From positions 1 to 12,518 of the forward strand of contig JBGPIK010000177.1 in the NCBI GenBank assembly GCA_041484845.1: a stretch of DNA of 12,518 nt, written 5' to 3'. Numbering within the stretch: the first letter of the stretch is position 1; every line of letters starts with the position of its first letter. Shown here piece after piece: positions 1 to 6,631 of the stretch. The notes under the pieces were generated by a model that did not search any database, had not been told where the DNA came from, and saw only the letters and a program-made list of their open reading frames with translations. Origin of the DNA: JBGPIK01 sp041484845. Lineage in GTDB: Bacteria > Desulfobacterota > Binatia > UBA9968. The translations under genes were made by a program, and so were the position numbers.

Positions 1-2
1 GG

Positions 3-1151
3 AGACCTCGCAAACTCGCGCGCGGGCTCGTGGATCGCATCGGTGGACCGGCATCGTGTCACTTCGAAGTCGCCGGATCGACGCCCGTGGAAAATCGGCT
101 CACCGTTGACGACCATGAAAAAGCGGTGGCTCTAGTTATCCAGTGGTTGAATTCGATGCCGGAGCTGCGCTCCATAGACGCCGTTGGACATCGCATTGTA
201 CATGGCGGCGATCAATTTACGACCTCCGCCTGGATTGATGATCGCATGGTCGAGACTCTTGACTCGTTATGCGAATTGGCCCCGCTGCACAATCCCGCAG
301 GCGTGAGCGGTATCCGAGCGGCGCGGAAAGTCTTGGGCAAAGCTATGCCGATGGTGGCCGCTTTCGACACCTCTTTCCATCACACACTACCGGAAACGGC
401 GCGAACCTACGCGATTCCCCGAGAGATTGCGCTAAAGCACGGTATCCGGCGTTATGGCTTCCACGGTCTCGCGCATCAATATTCGGTGATGTGTTATGGC
501 GACCTGACCGCGGTGCCGCCCGAGCAAATCAACATCATAACCCTCCATTTGGGAAACGGCTGCTCGGCCTGCGCGATCCGCGGCGGTATTTCGGTTGATA
601 CCTCGATGGGCTTTACACCGCTTGAAGGTTTGGTTATGGGCACGCGCTCCGGCGACATCGACCCTGCAGTGGTTCCATTCCTGGCACGCAAAGAAGAAGT
701 GAGCGCGGACGAAGTGGAAAATTGGCTAAACAAACGGTCCGGTCTGCTCGGGCTGTCCGGTATTTCAAATGATATGCGCGAGCTCACGGCCGCCTATAAC
801 GAAGATCCACGGGCGCGCCTTGCCGTTGATGTTTTTTGCTACCATGCGCGCAAATATCTCGGCGCGTACCTTGCGGCTCTGGGCGGAGCGGATGCGGTCG
901 TATTCAGCGGCGGAATCGGTGAAAACTCGCCATTGGTGCGCGCGAAAATTTGCGCAGAAATGGGCTGGTGCGGCTTACGATTGGATTCTGCAGCGAATGC
1001 CGCGTTGATAGGGAGCGACGGCTGCATTGCGCAGCCCCGATCTGCAGTGAAAGCTTATGTCATTCATACTGACGAAGAAAAAATCATTGCGCGGGAAACC
1101 GCTCGAGTGGTGGCGGAAAGGACCAACTCAGGTCTGTCAGTGGCACGCTGA
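3..1151 (+). CDS. ackA: Acetate kinase, 5' end cut by the window edge
   Basis: Acetate kinase interconverts acetyl phosphate plus ADP with acetate plus ATP in the cytoplasm, giving substrate-level ATP from acetyl-CoA. The frame is open to the window edge and reads family-like sequence (RKLARGLVDRIGG) before the GTG at 30, so that GTG is internal and roughly the first 20-30 residues, including the N-terminal Asn/Ser phosphate-binding segment, lie outside. Family motifs follow in order: GHRIVHGG, LAPLHNP, FDTSFHHTLP (catalytic Asp), YGFHG (catalytic His), HLGNGCS, MGTRSGDIDP (catalytic Arg), SGLLGLSGISNDMRE, FSGGIGENSP, and a C-terminal HTDEE carrying the metal-binding Glu. The usual Ala in LGNGAS is Cys here. 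No phosphotransacetylase is nearby; PFOR lies about 3.3 kb downstream and supplies the acetyl-CoA side of the pathway. Identity is secure. Confidence 0.96.
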   Translation, partial: RPRKLARGLVDRIGGPASCHFEVAGSTPVENRLTVDDHEKAVALVIQWLNSMPELRSIDAVGHRIVHGGDQFTTSAWIDDRMVETLDSLCELAPLHNPAGVSGIRAARKVLGKAMPMVAAFDTSFHHTLPETARTYAIPREIALKHGIRRYGFHGLAHQYSVMCYGDLTAVPPEQINIITLHLGNGCSACAIRGGISVDTSMGFTPLEGLVMGTRSGDIDPAVVPFLARKEEVSADEVENWLNKRSGLLGLSGISNDMRELTAAYNEDPRARLAVDVFCYHARKYLGAYLAALGGADAVVFSGGIGENSPLVRAKICAEMGWCGLRLDSAANAALIGSDGCIAQPRSAVKAYVIHTDEEKIIARETARVVAERTNSGLSVAR

Positions 1152-1306
1152 TACAAACCAGAAAAACTGTTCGAGCTTTTCGCGAGACTGGACGGAACGA
1201 CCAAGGCTTGCATATGGCCTCGGGTGACCCAGTCACGACCGTAAACTTTATCAATGAGATACAAGACGGCCGACGGCATTGTGTAAGCACGCAGGAGGGT
1301 TGAAGC

Positions 1307-1786
1307 ATGCAAATCAAGTTCGCGCCCATCGGAGTGGTGAGAACCCACGCGACAGAAGCAGAGACGAAAGCAAGCGGCAACGTGGAAGGCGAACTGGTGA
1401 TCTACCCGGAGTTTGAAGAAGCTCTGGAGGGTATCGACGGCTATTCTCACTTGTTCGTGATCGTTTATTTTGATCGTCTGCGGGCGGAGCAGATCGGCCC
1501 TTTGCGGGTGAAGCCGCGGGGGCTGGTGAGAAGGGGATTCACGCTAGAGGAGCTTCCGTCCCTGGGAGTTCTCGCACTAGACTCACCGACGCGCCCCAAC
1601 CCCATCGGGCTAACGCTCGTGCGTTTTCTACGGCGCGAGAAAAATCGGCTTTTCGTTCAGGGGCTCGATTTTTTTAATGACACTCCGATCCTCGACATTA
1701 AAGGCTACCGCCCGCAATATTGCGCCGACAACTTCACGCTGCCGGATTGGTTTCGAAAATTTGCCGATCAATCCGGCCATATTTGA
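1307..1786 (+). CDS. trmO: TrmO-type tRNA (N6-threonylcarbamoyladenosine-N6)-methyltransferase
   Basis: This belongs to the TrmO/TsaA/YaeB (UPF0066) family. Characterised members use S-adenosylmethionine to methylate t6A37 in certain tRNAs. The 159-residue protein has the single beta-barrel-like domain and lacks the C-terminal extension of the longer E. coli enzyme. It opens with FAPIGVVRTHA and has GYSHLFVIVYFDR at about 45-57, the hallmark DSPTRPNPIGLT at 92-103, and NDTPILDIKGYRP at about 124-136. The ATG at 1307 has a strong Shine-Dalgarno (AGGAGGG) a few bases upstream. It is separated from acetate kinase by about 155 bases in which I see no promoter or terminator, so co-transcription is possible but unproven. 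The family call is firm; the exact tRNA substrate is inferred from the family. Confidence 0.88.
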   Translation: MQIKFAPIGVVRTHATEAETKASGNVEGELVIYPEFEEALEGIDGYSHLFVIVYFDRLRAEQIGPLRVKPRGLVRRGFTLEELPSLGVLALDSPTRPNPIGLTLVRFLRREKNRLFVQGLDFFNDTPILDIKGYRPQYCADNFTLPDWFRKFADQSGHI

Positions 1787-1802
1787 CCTCTGCGGGTTAA
1801 TT

Positions 1803-1827
1803 CCCCGCAGCTTGCTGCGCTGCGAAT
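1803..1827. repeat. Imperfect copy of the CCCCGCAG...hairpin repeat
   Basis: The segment begins CCCCGCAGCTTGCTGCG and contains the perfect inverted repeat CGCAGC-TT-GCTGCG (1806-1819). Its outer right arm has drifted compared with the cleaner copy at 1942-1961. It sits just downstream of trmO and could form an RNA hairpin at the transcript end, but no T-run follows, so I do not call it an intrinsic terminator. Confidence 0.55.
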
Positions 1828-1832
1828 CAAGG

Positions 1833-1910
1833 GTAGGATGGGTTGAGCGTTAGCGAAACCCATCGTTCTAAGCGGTGGGTTTCGGGGCTGTGCGCCTCTA
1901 CTCACCCTAC
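1833..1910. repeat. 78-bp imperfect palindromic repeat (REP/MITE-like)
   Basis: The left arm begins GTAGGATGGGTTGAGCG and continues GCGAAACCCATC. The right arm ends CTACTCACCCTAC, preceded by GGTGGGTTTCG. Reverse-complementing the right arm gives a GTAGGGTGAGTAGAG...CGAAACCCACC series that matches the left arm with scattered mismatches. From memory, GTAGGGTGGGTTgAGCG...CACCCTAC palindromes of this kind recur between genes in many bacterial genomes, so this is probably a dispersed repeat rather than a local regulatory site. No transposase is present, so any mobility would depend on another element. Confidence 0.75.
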
Positions 1911-1941
1911 ATTTGGCTATTAAACAAACCTACCTTCTATA

Positions 1942-1961
1942 CCCCGCAGCTTGGTGCGGGG
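1942..1961. repeat. Short GC-rich hairpin repeat
   Basis: CCCCGCAGCTTGGTGCGGGG forms a 7-bp perfect stem (CCCCGCA/TGCGGGG) around a GCTTGG loop. It is the second, better-preserved copy of the motif at 1803; the two copies flank the 78-bp palindrome, which suggests a composite or nested repeat insertion. Confidence 0.65.
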
Positions 1962-2233
1962 AGATTCATCAAAACCATCCAACCCTTTGCGGACCACTTC
2001 CTGACCCTATGTATGAACGCGACCTACGAGAGATGGTGGCGCGATCTTTAGAAGCAGGAATTTATCGATGCTCTGCGCATCGAACTCCGAGTTCTTCGCA
2101 ATCTTGCGAATTAGCTATGCCAGACTTTTTTAAACTCAAACAGGGAATCAGCACTCGGATAGTCAAAGGCTGATTTATTAAACGATCGGACGGTTACTGA
2201 TGGTAGAATGGCAGCGTGCGCGCAGTCTAATCG

Positions 2234-2249
2234 AATACTTGACAGTATT
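2234..2249. promoter_or_regulatory. Candidate activator-binding inverted repeat
   Basis: AATACT-TGAC-AGTATT is a perfect 6-bp inverted repeat with a 4-bp spacer. Its centre lies about 104 bases before the start point predicted from the sigma-54 site at 2319-2333, which is within the usual range for an upstream activating site of a sigma-54 enhancer-binding protein. No second copy is seen at the other sigma-54 promoter, so the role is inference. Confidence 0.3.
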
Positions 2250-2318
2250 GAGATCGATTTTTTCCGAATTCTGCAAAAAAGGCTCGTACTAGCCACCACT
2301 CTATCTGCAGAAACCTTC

Positions 2319-2333
2319 TGGTACATCTCTTGC
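2319..2333 (+). promoter_or_regulatory. Sigma-54 (-24/-12) promoter upstream of the CoA/CBS gene
   Basis: TGGTACATCTCTTGC, preceded by C and followed by T, fits the RpoN consensus YTGGYACR-N4-TTGCW at every informative position with exact GG-N10-GC spacing. The predicted start near 2345 leaves a leader of about 80 bases before the ATG at 2424. Transcription would require RpoN and an ATP-dependent enhancer-binding activator, neither encoded in this window. Confidence 0.75.
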
Positions 2334-2423
2334 TCATTGTCATAGCGCGATAGTTGAAACTGTAAGAACACGATGTAGTGATTGCAGCACGCCCGGCCGA
2401 GCTGTCGAGAAAAGGAGTGGCCG

Positions 2424-3377
2424 ATGACCCTACTCGAAGAAGAAGTGACACCAAGCCGCCAAAGTCAAGAAATGATAGAAAAATACTGGGCGGGTGATCG
2501 CACGCGCAAAGTTTATCTCCTGCGTCGGCAACGCAAAACGATTCTAGAAAATTGCCGCAGAATAGCCGTAGTGGGCGCCAGCAGTGATCCGGACAGCGTG
2601 AGCTTTGTCACGTTGGAGAAGCTTTTGGGTCTAGGCTTGGAGATTATTCCGATTTGTCCCACTCGCCAGAGCTTATTGGGTCTTCGCTGCTATAGCGGTC
2701 TCTGCGATTTCCCGGGGAAAATCGATATCGTTCAAATTTATCCGGACGACGGCATCGATTTAGGTAATCTCGCGAAGGATGCGGTTACCAAAGAAGTTGC
2801 GGCGTTCTGGATCGAAAACGGACTCTCCGCGCCACGAGAAGTCGAGGAAATTCTCGCCGACGGCAAAGTCCAATTGGTAGAGTATGAAAACTTGTTGAGT
2901 GAATACATCAAGCATACACCGACTCATTTTCCCCTCCCCTCGGTACGCAAAGAAAAAAAAGCCGCTAAGGTCAAGGAGCGCATGACCAGAAAGCCCGCGA
3001 CCGTCAAGCCGGAGGATGGACTCCAGGAGGCGATTTGGAAAATGGAGCGCGGCCACTTCCGCCATTTGCCGGTGGTCGACGATGCCGGGAAATTGATCGG
3101 TATGCTGTCGGACCGCGATATTCGCTTGATCCGGCCATCGTTGGCGTTCGTAGGCAAAGACGACGCGATGGTTCAGTTATGGTCAATCGCGGTGCAGCAA
3201 GCCGCGGTTTTTGATCCAATCAAGGTCAGACATGACACGACACTCAAGAAGGCGGCTGAACTCATGTTGCGTTGGCACGTCGGTGGTTTGCCGGTGGTGG
3301 ACGAAGAAAGCAACCTAATCGGAATTATCACGTATACCGATTTGCTGCGCGAATTTGTCGGAGGCGACGAAGGATAG
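2424..3377 (+). CDS. CoA-binding domain protein with two C-terminal CBS domains
   Basis: This is a 317-residue cytoplasmic protein of unknown specific function. Residues about 46-160 form a Rossmann-like CoA-binding (YccU/CoA_binding_2 type) domain, opening RRIAVVGASSDPDS and including IIPICPT, CYSGLCDFP and DIVQIYPDD. A lysine-rich linker (176-186) leads to CBS 1 (about 186-236; MTRKPATVKPEDGL, RHLPVVDD, GMLSDRDIR) and CBS 2 (about 262-312; VRHDTTLKKAAELM, GGLPVVDEE, GIITYTDLLREF). Paired CBS domains commonly bind adenine nucleotides, so a CoA/adenylate-status sensor is a reasonable inference. I prefer the ATG at 2424, which has AAGGAG at 2412-2417 with a 6-base spacer, over a TTG at 2382 that adds a non-homologous arginine-rich leader. 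osmC starts 42 bases downstream and is probably co-transcribed from the sigma-54 promoter. Confidence 0.87.
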   Translation: MTLLEEEVTPSRQSQEMIEKYWAGDRTRKVYLLRRQRKTILENCRRIAVVGASSDPDSVSFVTLEKLLGLGLEIIPICPTRQSLLGLRCYSGLCDFPGKIDIVQIYPDDGIDLGNLAKDAVTKEVAAFWIENGLSAPREVEEILADGKVQLVEYENLLSEYIKHTPTHFPLPSVRKEKKAAKVKERMTRKPATVKPEDGLQEAIWKMERGHFRHLPVVDDAGKLIGMLSDRDIRLIRPSLAFVGKDDAMVQLWSIAVQQAAVFDPIKVRHDTTLKKAAELMLRWHVGGLPVVDEESNLIGIITYTDLLREFVGGDEG

Positions 3378-3419
3378 GTGCGCAGCCACAACCATTCGTG
3401 TCGATCGAGAGGGAGCGAT

Positions 3420-3921
3420 ATGACTCAAGCAGCGAGTTTCTTTTATGAAACCGAAGTCGAGTGGAAGGGTGAAAGAACGGGGAGCCTTGCTGGAGCCGAC
3501 TTGCCTTCCATCGGTGTCGGCGCTCCGCCTGAGTTCAATGGGCACAAGGGACGCTGGTCGCCGGAGCACCTCCTGGTTGCGTCGGTGAACAGTTGTTACA
3601 TGTTGACTCTTTTGGCCATCGCTGAAAACTCTAAAATTCCGTTGGTCAGTTTTGTTTCGAGCGCCAAAGGAAAACTGGAGAGAGTCGAAGGCGCCAGCTA
3701 CCAGGTGACCGAGATAACCATAAAGAAAGCCTAAAATCGTCGTCGCTTCCCCTAAAGATATTGAACGAATCTCGCGCATCATCGAAAAAGCGAAACACAA
3801 CTGTTTCGTCTCGAACTCAATCAAAAGCGCAATTACGCTTGAACCGGAAATTTTCCATCAACAAACGCCAGCGTCTCCCTGCCCTTTGGGCGAATCTCCG
3901 GGTGCGGGCGAGTCTTCATGA
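3420..3921 (+). pseudogene. OsmC-family peroxide/organic hydroperoxide reductase, frameshifted
   Basis: OsmC/Ohr proteins are thiol peroxidases using two conserved cysteines. The ATG at 3420 follows GAGGGAGCG; the upstream GTG at 3378 lacks support. The first frame gives SPEHLLVASVNSCYMLTLLAIAE, with the first conserved Cys at residue 59, and continues to EITI before a TAA at 3732-3734. Shifting by one base at about 3723-3730 resumes typical family sequence: PKIVVASPKDIERISRII, then KAKHNCFVSNSIKSAITLEP, carrying the second conserved Cys. That frame stops at 3921. One extra A in the GAAAG run at 3725-3729 explains the break. As written, the 105-residue product lacks the second Cys and should be inactive. 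Either a true pseudogene or a consensus error is possible; the downstream frame is otherwise undamaged, so the lesion is recent or artefactual. Confidence 0.82.
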
Positions 3922-3991
3922 CAAATAAGAAGAAGCTAAGCATTTTTTCTCATTGTTCTGTTCGTCGCGCTGGTCGCGTTCGTTGGATAGA
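3918..3991 (+). pseudogene. Possible mini membrane protein, out of frame at a T6 run
   Basis: An ATG at 3918 overlaps the restored osmC stop as ATGA. It reads MTNKKKLSIF; removing one T from the T6 run at 3943-3948 then gives LIVLFVALVAFVG and a stop near 3990. That would be a 23-residue peptide with a lysine-rich start and one hydrophobic helix. Without the correction the frame becomes hydrophilic and non-descript. The overlap and the membrane-like pattern are suggestive, but the ORF is very short and has no homologue I recognise. Confidence 0.25.
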
Positions 3992-4159
3992 AAAGGCGAG
4001 ACCCATAGCCGGATTGAAATCCGGTGTCCCTACATTTCTGGATATGAGCTCGCGAACAAAATATGCCTAATTCTTCCGATTCCTGGGACAGCTGCGTTGG
4101 CGGCTTCTCAGCTTTAAGAAAAATAACTAGTTTTAGCCAAAAATGGTTGTAAATTGCCC
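3992..4159. other. Intergenic stretch with a small palindrome
   Basis: No gene is seen. CCGGATTGAAATCCGG at 4009-4024 is an inverted repeat (a CCGGAT/ATCCGG stem closing a TGAA loop) inside a longer segment, ACCCATAGCCGGATTG then GTGTCCCTACATT, of the type that recurs as dispersed repeats in some proteobacterial genomes; that resemblance is from memory. The rest, to the sigma-54 site, is relatively AT-rich, as expected upstream of a promoter. Confidence 0.5.
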
Positions 4160-4174
4160 TGGCATTCCCATTGC
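4160..4174 (+). promoter_or_regulatory. Sigma-54 (-24/-12) promoter of the PFOR operon
   Basis: TGGCATTCCCATTGC has TGGCA at -24, TTGC at -12 and exact GG-N10-GC spacing, and is preceded by C. The predicted start is near 4186. The Shine-Dalgarno AAGGAG (4194-4199) and ATG (4206) follow directly, giving a compact leader of about 20 bases. Together with the site at 2319-2333 this points to two co-regulated RpoN-dependent transcripts. Confidence 0.72.
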
Positions 4175-4205
4175 GTAACAAGAGCTTACAAACAAGGAGA
4201 TGGGT

Positions 4206-4463
4206 ATGCCGATACTAATCGAATATCAAGCTCTGGTGAAAGAAAAAATCCCCTACGAACGTGCGGTCCCAACCCATACCGGGGTCGCGGTGTGCGAACC
4301 CAATAGCTGGGGCCCCGAATCGATGCCTGCGGATATCCCGACGATGCTACCGGAGTCTCACGTCGGCATTATGGCGGTGCTTAGCGATGGCGGAGCCATA
4401 GTGCCAGTTTTAACCGCCTCCGATTTGTTGCGCAAATTGAAAGCTATATGGAAAGACACGTAG
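4206..4463 (+). CDS. Small protein of unknown function leading the PFOR operon
   Basis: This is an 85-residue soluble protein that I do not recognise. The ATG at 4206 has AAGGAG at 4194-4199 with 6-base spacing; an earlier in-frame ATG at 4200 touches that site and is less likely. The N-terminal half (about 1-45) has a VPTHTGVAVCEPNSWGPES segment with a single Cys. The C-terminal part (about 53-80; VGIMAVLSDGGAIVPVLTAS then DLLRKLK) resembles the closing strand-helix of a CBS domain, so it could be a degenerate half-CBS module or a subunit specific to this PFOR type. Its end overlaps the start of the PFOR alpha gene by 16 bases, implying translational coupling and a linked role. Confidence 0.7.
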   Translation: MPILIEYQALVKEKIPYERAVPTHTGVAVCEPNSWGPESMPADIPTMLPESHVGIMAVLSDGGAIVPVLTASDLLRKLKAIWKDT

Positions 4464-6412
4464 GACTAAACCAAACAAACTTTCCATTCCCTGGGATTCT
4501 CACAACCGCCGATGGTTCAGAAGCGGTGGTATGGGTCGAAACCCGCGTTACGCAGGGTGCCTGCGCGTACCCGATAACGCCGTCAACAAATATGGGCGGT
4601 GGTTACCAAATGGCGGTCGCGAACGGCCAGCGCAACCTGTGGGGTGAATCGCTGGCCTTTCTCGAGTTGGAATCTGAGCATAGCGCCGCGAGCACCTGCG
4701 AAGGTTTCGCCCTTGCCGGCGGCCGGGTTTCCAACTTCACGTCCGGCCAGGGACTGATTCTGATGAAAGAAGTTTTGTATGTCATTGCGGGCAAGCGCTT
4801 GCCGGTCGTGTTTCACATTGGCGCCCGCGCATTGACGTCGCAGGGGTTGAATATTCACGCAGGTCACGACGATGTCATGGGAGTGGCGGATTGCGGTTGG
4901 GGAATGCTCTTCGCGCGCAATGTCCAGGAAACCGCGGATCTTGCCCTGATCGCGCGCCGCGTCGCCGAAGAGGCCGAAACTCCTTTCTTCAATATTCAAG
5001 ACGGATTTCTCACTACCCATACGATCGAAACATTACGCCTGCCCGAGCCGGAACTGATGAAGCAATTCGTCGGCGATCCCAAAGGGAAACATCGGCTGCG
5101 CAATTTAATGGATCCCACGCATCCGATCATGAGTGGGGTTGTGCAGAATCAAGACAGCTACATGAAAGGGAAAATCGCGCAGCGCTATTTCTATGATCGA
5201 ATTGCGCCGATCACGCGGCGAGTGATGGATGAGTTTTATAGTCTGACGGGACGACAGTATCGGGCAAGCGATCCGTTCAGCCTTGAAGACGCAGAGTACG
5301 CGCTGGTCGGTATGGGCAGCCTGGCGGAAACCGCGACCGCGACGGCGCAGTATTTACGCGCTCAGAAAAAAGTGAAAGTGGGCACGCTCAACATCACGTC
5401 TTTTCGCCCCTTTCCCGGACCGGAAATCGTGGCAGCGCTGAAGGACGTCAAAGCGATTGCAATCATTGAGCGCATGGATAATCCGATGGCGCAGTCGAAT
5501 CCCTTGAGCGCCGAGATCAAAGCAGCGTTCTCCGATGCTATGTCAGGGGCTCCCGGCTATCCTAAGATCGATCGTATACCCTTGATCTATTCGGGAGCGG
5601 CAGGATTGGGCAGTCGCGATGTGCGGCCGGGCGACTTTATGGCAGTCGTCGACCACATGCGCGCCGAAGAAGAACAGCGGTTTTTCGTTTTGGGCGTCCG
5701 GCACGAATTGGCGCTTCCGGTTAAGGACGAACCGGACGTGCGGCCGAAGGGTGCCTTTTCCATGCGCGGCCATTCCGTCGGCGGTTACGGATCGGTGACC
5801 ACCAACAAAGTGATCGCCACTATCGTGGGCGATTTGTTCGGTCTCCACGTGCAGGCTTATCCGATGTATGGTTCGGAAAAGAAAGGCTTGCCGACAACTT
5901 ACTTTTTGACCGTTGCCGAAGAGCCGATCCGCGCTCACGCCGAATTGCGCCACGTCGATTTTGTCCCCATCAACACGGTCAATGCATTCAATATAGGAAA
6001 TCCGCTGAGCGGCTTGGTGCCGGGCGGGACGACGTTCGTTCAACACTCAAGCATGGACCCGACTCAAGTATGGCAGTCGATTCCTGGCGACGCGCGCGAG
6101 TTCATTCGCCGGAACGGAATCCACGTGATGATATTGGACGCAGTTAAGGTCGCGCGCGAGGTCTCGAGCCACCCACAACTGGCGCAGCGGATGCAAGGGA
6201 TTGTTTTATTGGGCGTTTTTCTGCGCGTCGCGCCTTTCGTCGCCCAACGCCAACTTAGCGACGAACAAGTCTACGCGGCGGTTGAAGATTCATTACGAAA
6301 ATTTTTCGGAAAACGCGGTGAGAAAATTGTTCGGGAAAACCTTCAAGCTGTCAAACGTGGCCGAAGCGAGGTTTTTGAAATTCCGCGCGAGATCATGGTC
6401 GCCGCAGCCTAA
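4448..6412 (+). CDS. Pyruvate:ferredoxin oxidoreductase, fused alpha-gamma polypeptide
   Basis: PFOR oxidatively decarboxylates pyruvate with CoA to acetyl-CoA and CO2, reducing ferredoxin. This 654-residue chain carries domain I (about 20-240), domain II (about 285-395) and the gamma/domain III region (about 440-600). Domain I has DGSEAVVWVETR, YPITPS (41-46, with the conserved Thr), the ESEH segment (75-78, with the Glu expected to activate thiamine diphosphate) and GARAL with Arg127, which matches the pyruvate-carboxylate Arg of classical PFORs. Domain II includes ALVGMGSLAETATA and NITSFRPFPG. The gamma region uses RGHSVGGYGSVTTNK rather than the usual GXGGQG or GTVGANK form, so it is a divergent subtype. 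The [4Fe-4S] and TPP-pyrophosphate domains are on the downstream gene. The start is coupled to the upstream small ORF and has no strong Shine-Dalgarno of its own. Other 2-oxoacids remain possible substrates. Confidence 0.9.
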   Translation: MERHVGLNQTNFPFPGILTTADGSEAVVWVETRVTQGACAYPITPSTNMGGGYQMAVANGQRNLWGESLAFLELESEHSAASTCEGFALAGGRVSNFTSGQGLILMKEVLYVIAGKRLPVVFHIGARALTSQGLNIHAGHDDVMGVADCGWGMLFARNVQETADLALIARRVAEEAETPFFNIQDGFLTTHTIETLRLPEPELMKQFVGDPKGKHRLRNLMDPTHPIMSGVVQNQDSYMKGKIAQRYFYDRIAPITRRVMDEFYSLTGRQYRASDPFSLEDAEYALVGMGSLAETATATAQYLRAQKKVKVGTLNITSFRPFPGPEIVAALKDVKAIAIIERMDNPMAQSNPLSAEIKAAFSDAMSGAPGYPKIDRIPLIYSGAAGLGSRDVRPGDFMAVVDHMRAEEEQRFFVLGVRHELALPVKDEPDVRPKGAFSMRGHSVGGYGSVTTNKVIATIVGDLFGLHVQAYPMYGSEKKGLPTTYFLTVAEEPIRAHAELRHVDFVPINTVNAFNIGNPLSGLVPGGTTFVQHSSMDPTQVWQSIPGDAREFIRRNGIHVMILDAVKVAREVSSHPQLAQRMQGIVLLGVFLRVAPFVAQRQLSDEQVYAAVEDSLRKFFGKRGEKIVRENLQAVKRGRSEVFEIPREIMVAAA

Positions 6413-6419
6413 GCAAGGC

Positions 6420-6613
6420 GCGGTCGTGGCCGCGGGGCATCTCATGAGCAATCCCGCAATCAGCATCTCCCCCGAAACGGGTGTTGATAAGGCCGCGCGA
6501 CGGCTGCATGAAAAACGAATCCACCGACTGGTCGTGGTCGCAGAGTCGGCGGATCATATTCGCCCGTGAGTATTCTTTCGGTCACCGATCTCGCAAAACA
6601 CGCGGGCGATTAG
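6420..6613 (+). pseudogene. CBS-domain fragment with a frameshift, between the PFOR genes
   Basis: The frame reads AGHLMSNPAISISPETGVDK, AARRLHEKRIHRLVVVAES, then ADHIRP and a TGA at 6567-6569. Adding one base in the CCC run at 6563-6565 continues as VSILSVTDLAKHAGD and a TAG at 6611-6613. Together this is one near-complete CBS motif of about 60 residues, resembling the second half of a normal CBS pair. No ribosome binding site or clear start is visible; the frame merely overlaps the end of the alpha gene in another register. It is probably the remnant of a CBS protein once encoded between the PFOR subunits, carrying a deletion at the front and a one-base loss, or with the frameshift being a consensus error. 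Confidence 0.68.
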
Positions 6614-6631
6614 TCACTCTCGGAGATTCAA

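Larger units (their letters stand above)
1911..2318. other. Non-coding stretch between trmO and the sigma-54 promoter
   Basis: No convincing gene is seen here. The longest open frame (1913-2173) has no ribosome binding site, starts inside the palindromic repeats and encodes nothing recognisable. The stretch contains the hairpin at 1942-1961, a TGCGCGCA palindrome at 2217-2224 and the AATACT/AGTATT inverted repeat at 2234-2249, listed separately. Confidence 0.6.

Noticed and set aside
30..32. GTG at 30 as the acetate kinase start
   Set aside because: The frame is open to the left edge and already reads acetate-kinase-like residues, so the gene begins outside the window.
1913..2173. 86-residue plus-strand open frame
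   Set aside because: It begins within palindromic repeats, has no ribosome binding site and no recognisable domain.
2210..2224. TGGCAGCGTGCGCGC as a third sigma-54 site
   Set aside because: The GG-N10-GC spacing fits, but the -12 element is GCGC rather than TTGC.
2239..2267. TTGACA at 2239-2244 as a sigma-70 -35 box
   Set aside because: No acceptable -10 hexamer lies 16-18 bases downstream; the sequence is better explained as part of an inverted repeat.
2382..2423. TTG start giving a longer CoA/CBS protein
   Set aside because: The added 14 residues are not family-like, and AAGGAG is correctly spaced for the ATG at 2424.
6201..6419. Plus-strand frame leading into the CBS fragment
   Set aside because: This part overlaps the PFOR alpha gene in another register and encodes no domain; only the section after about 6420 is CBS-like.
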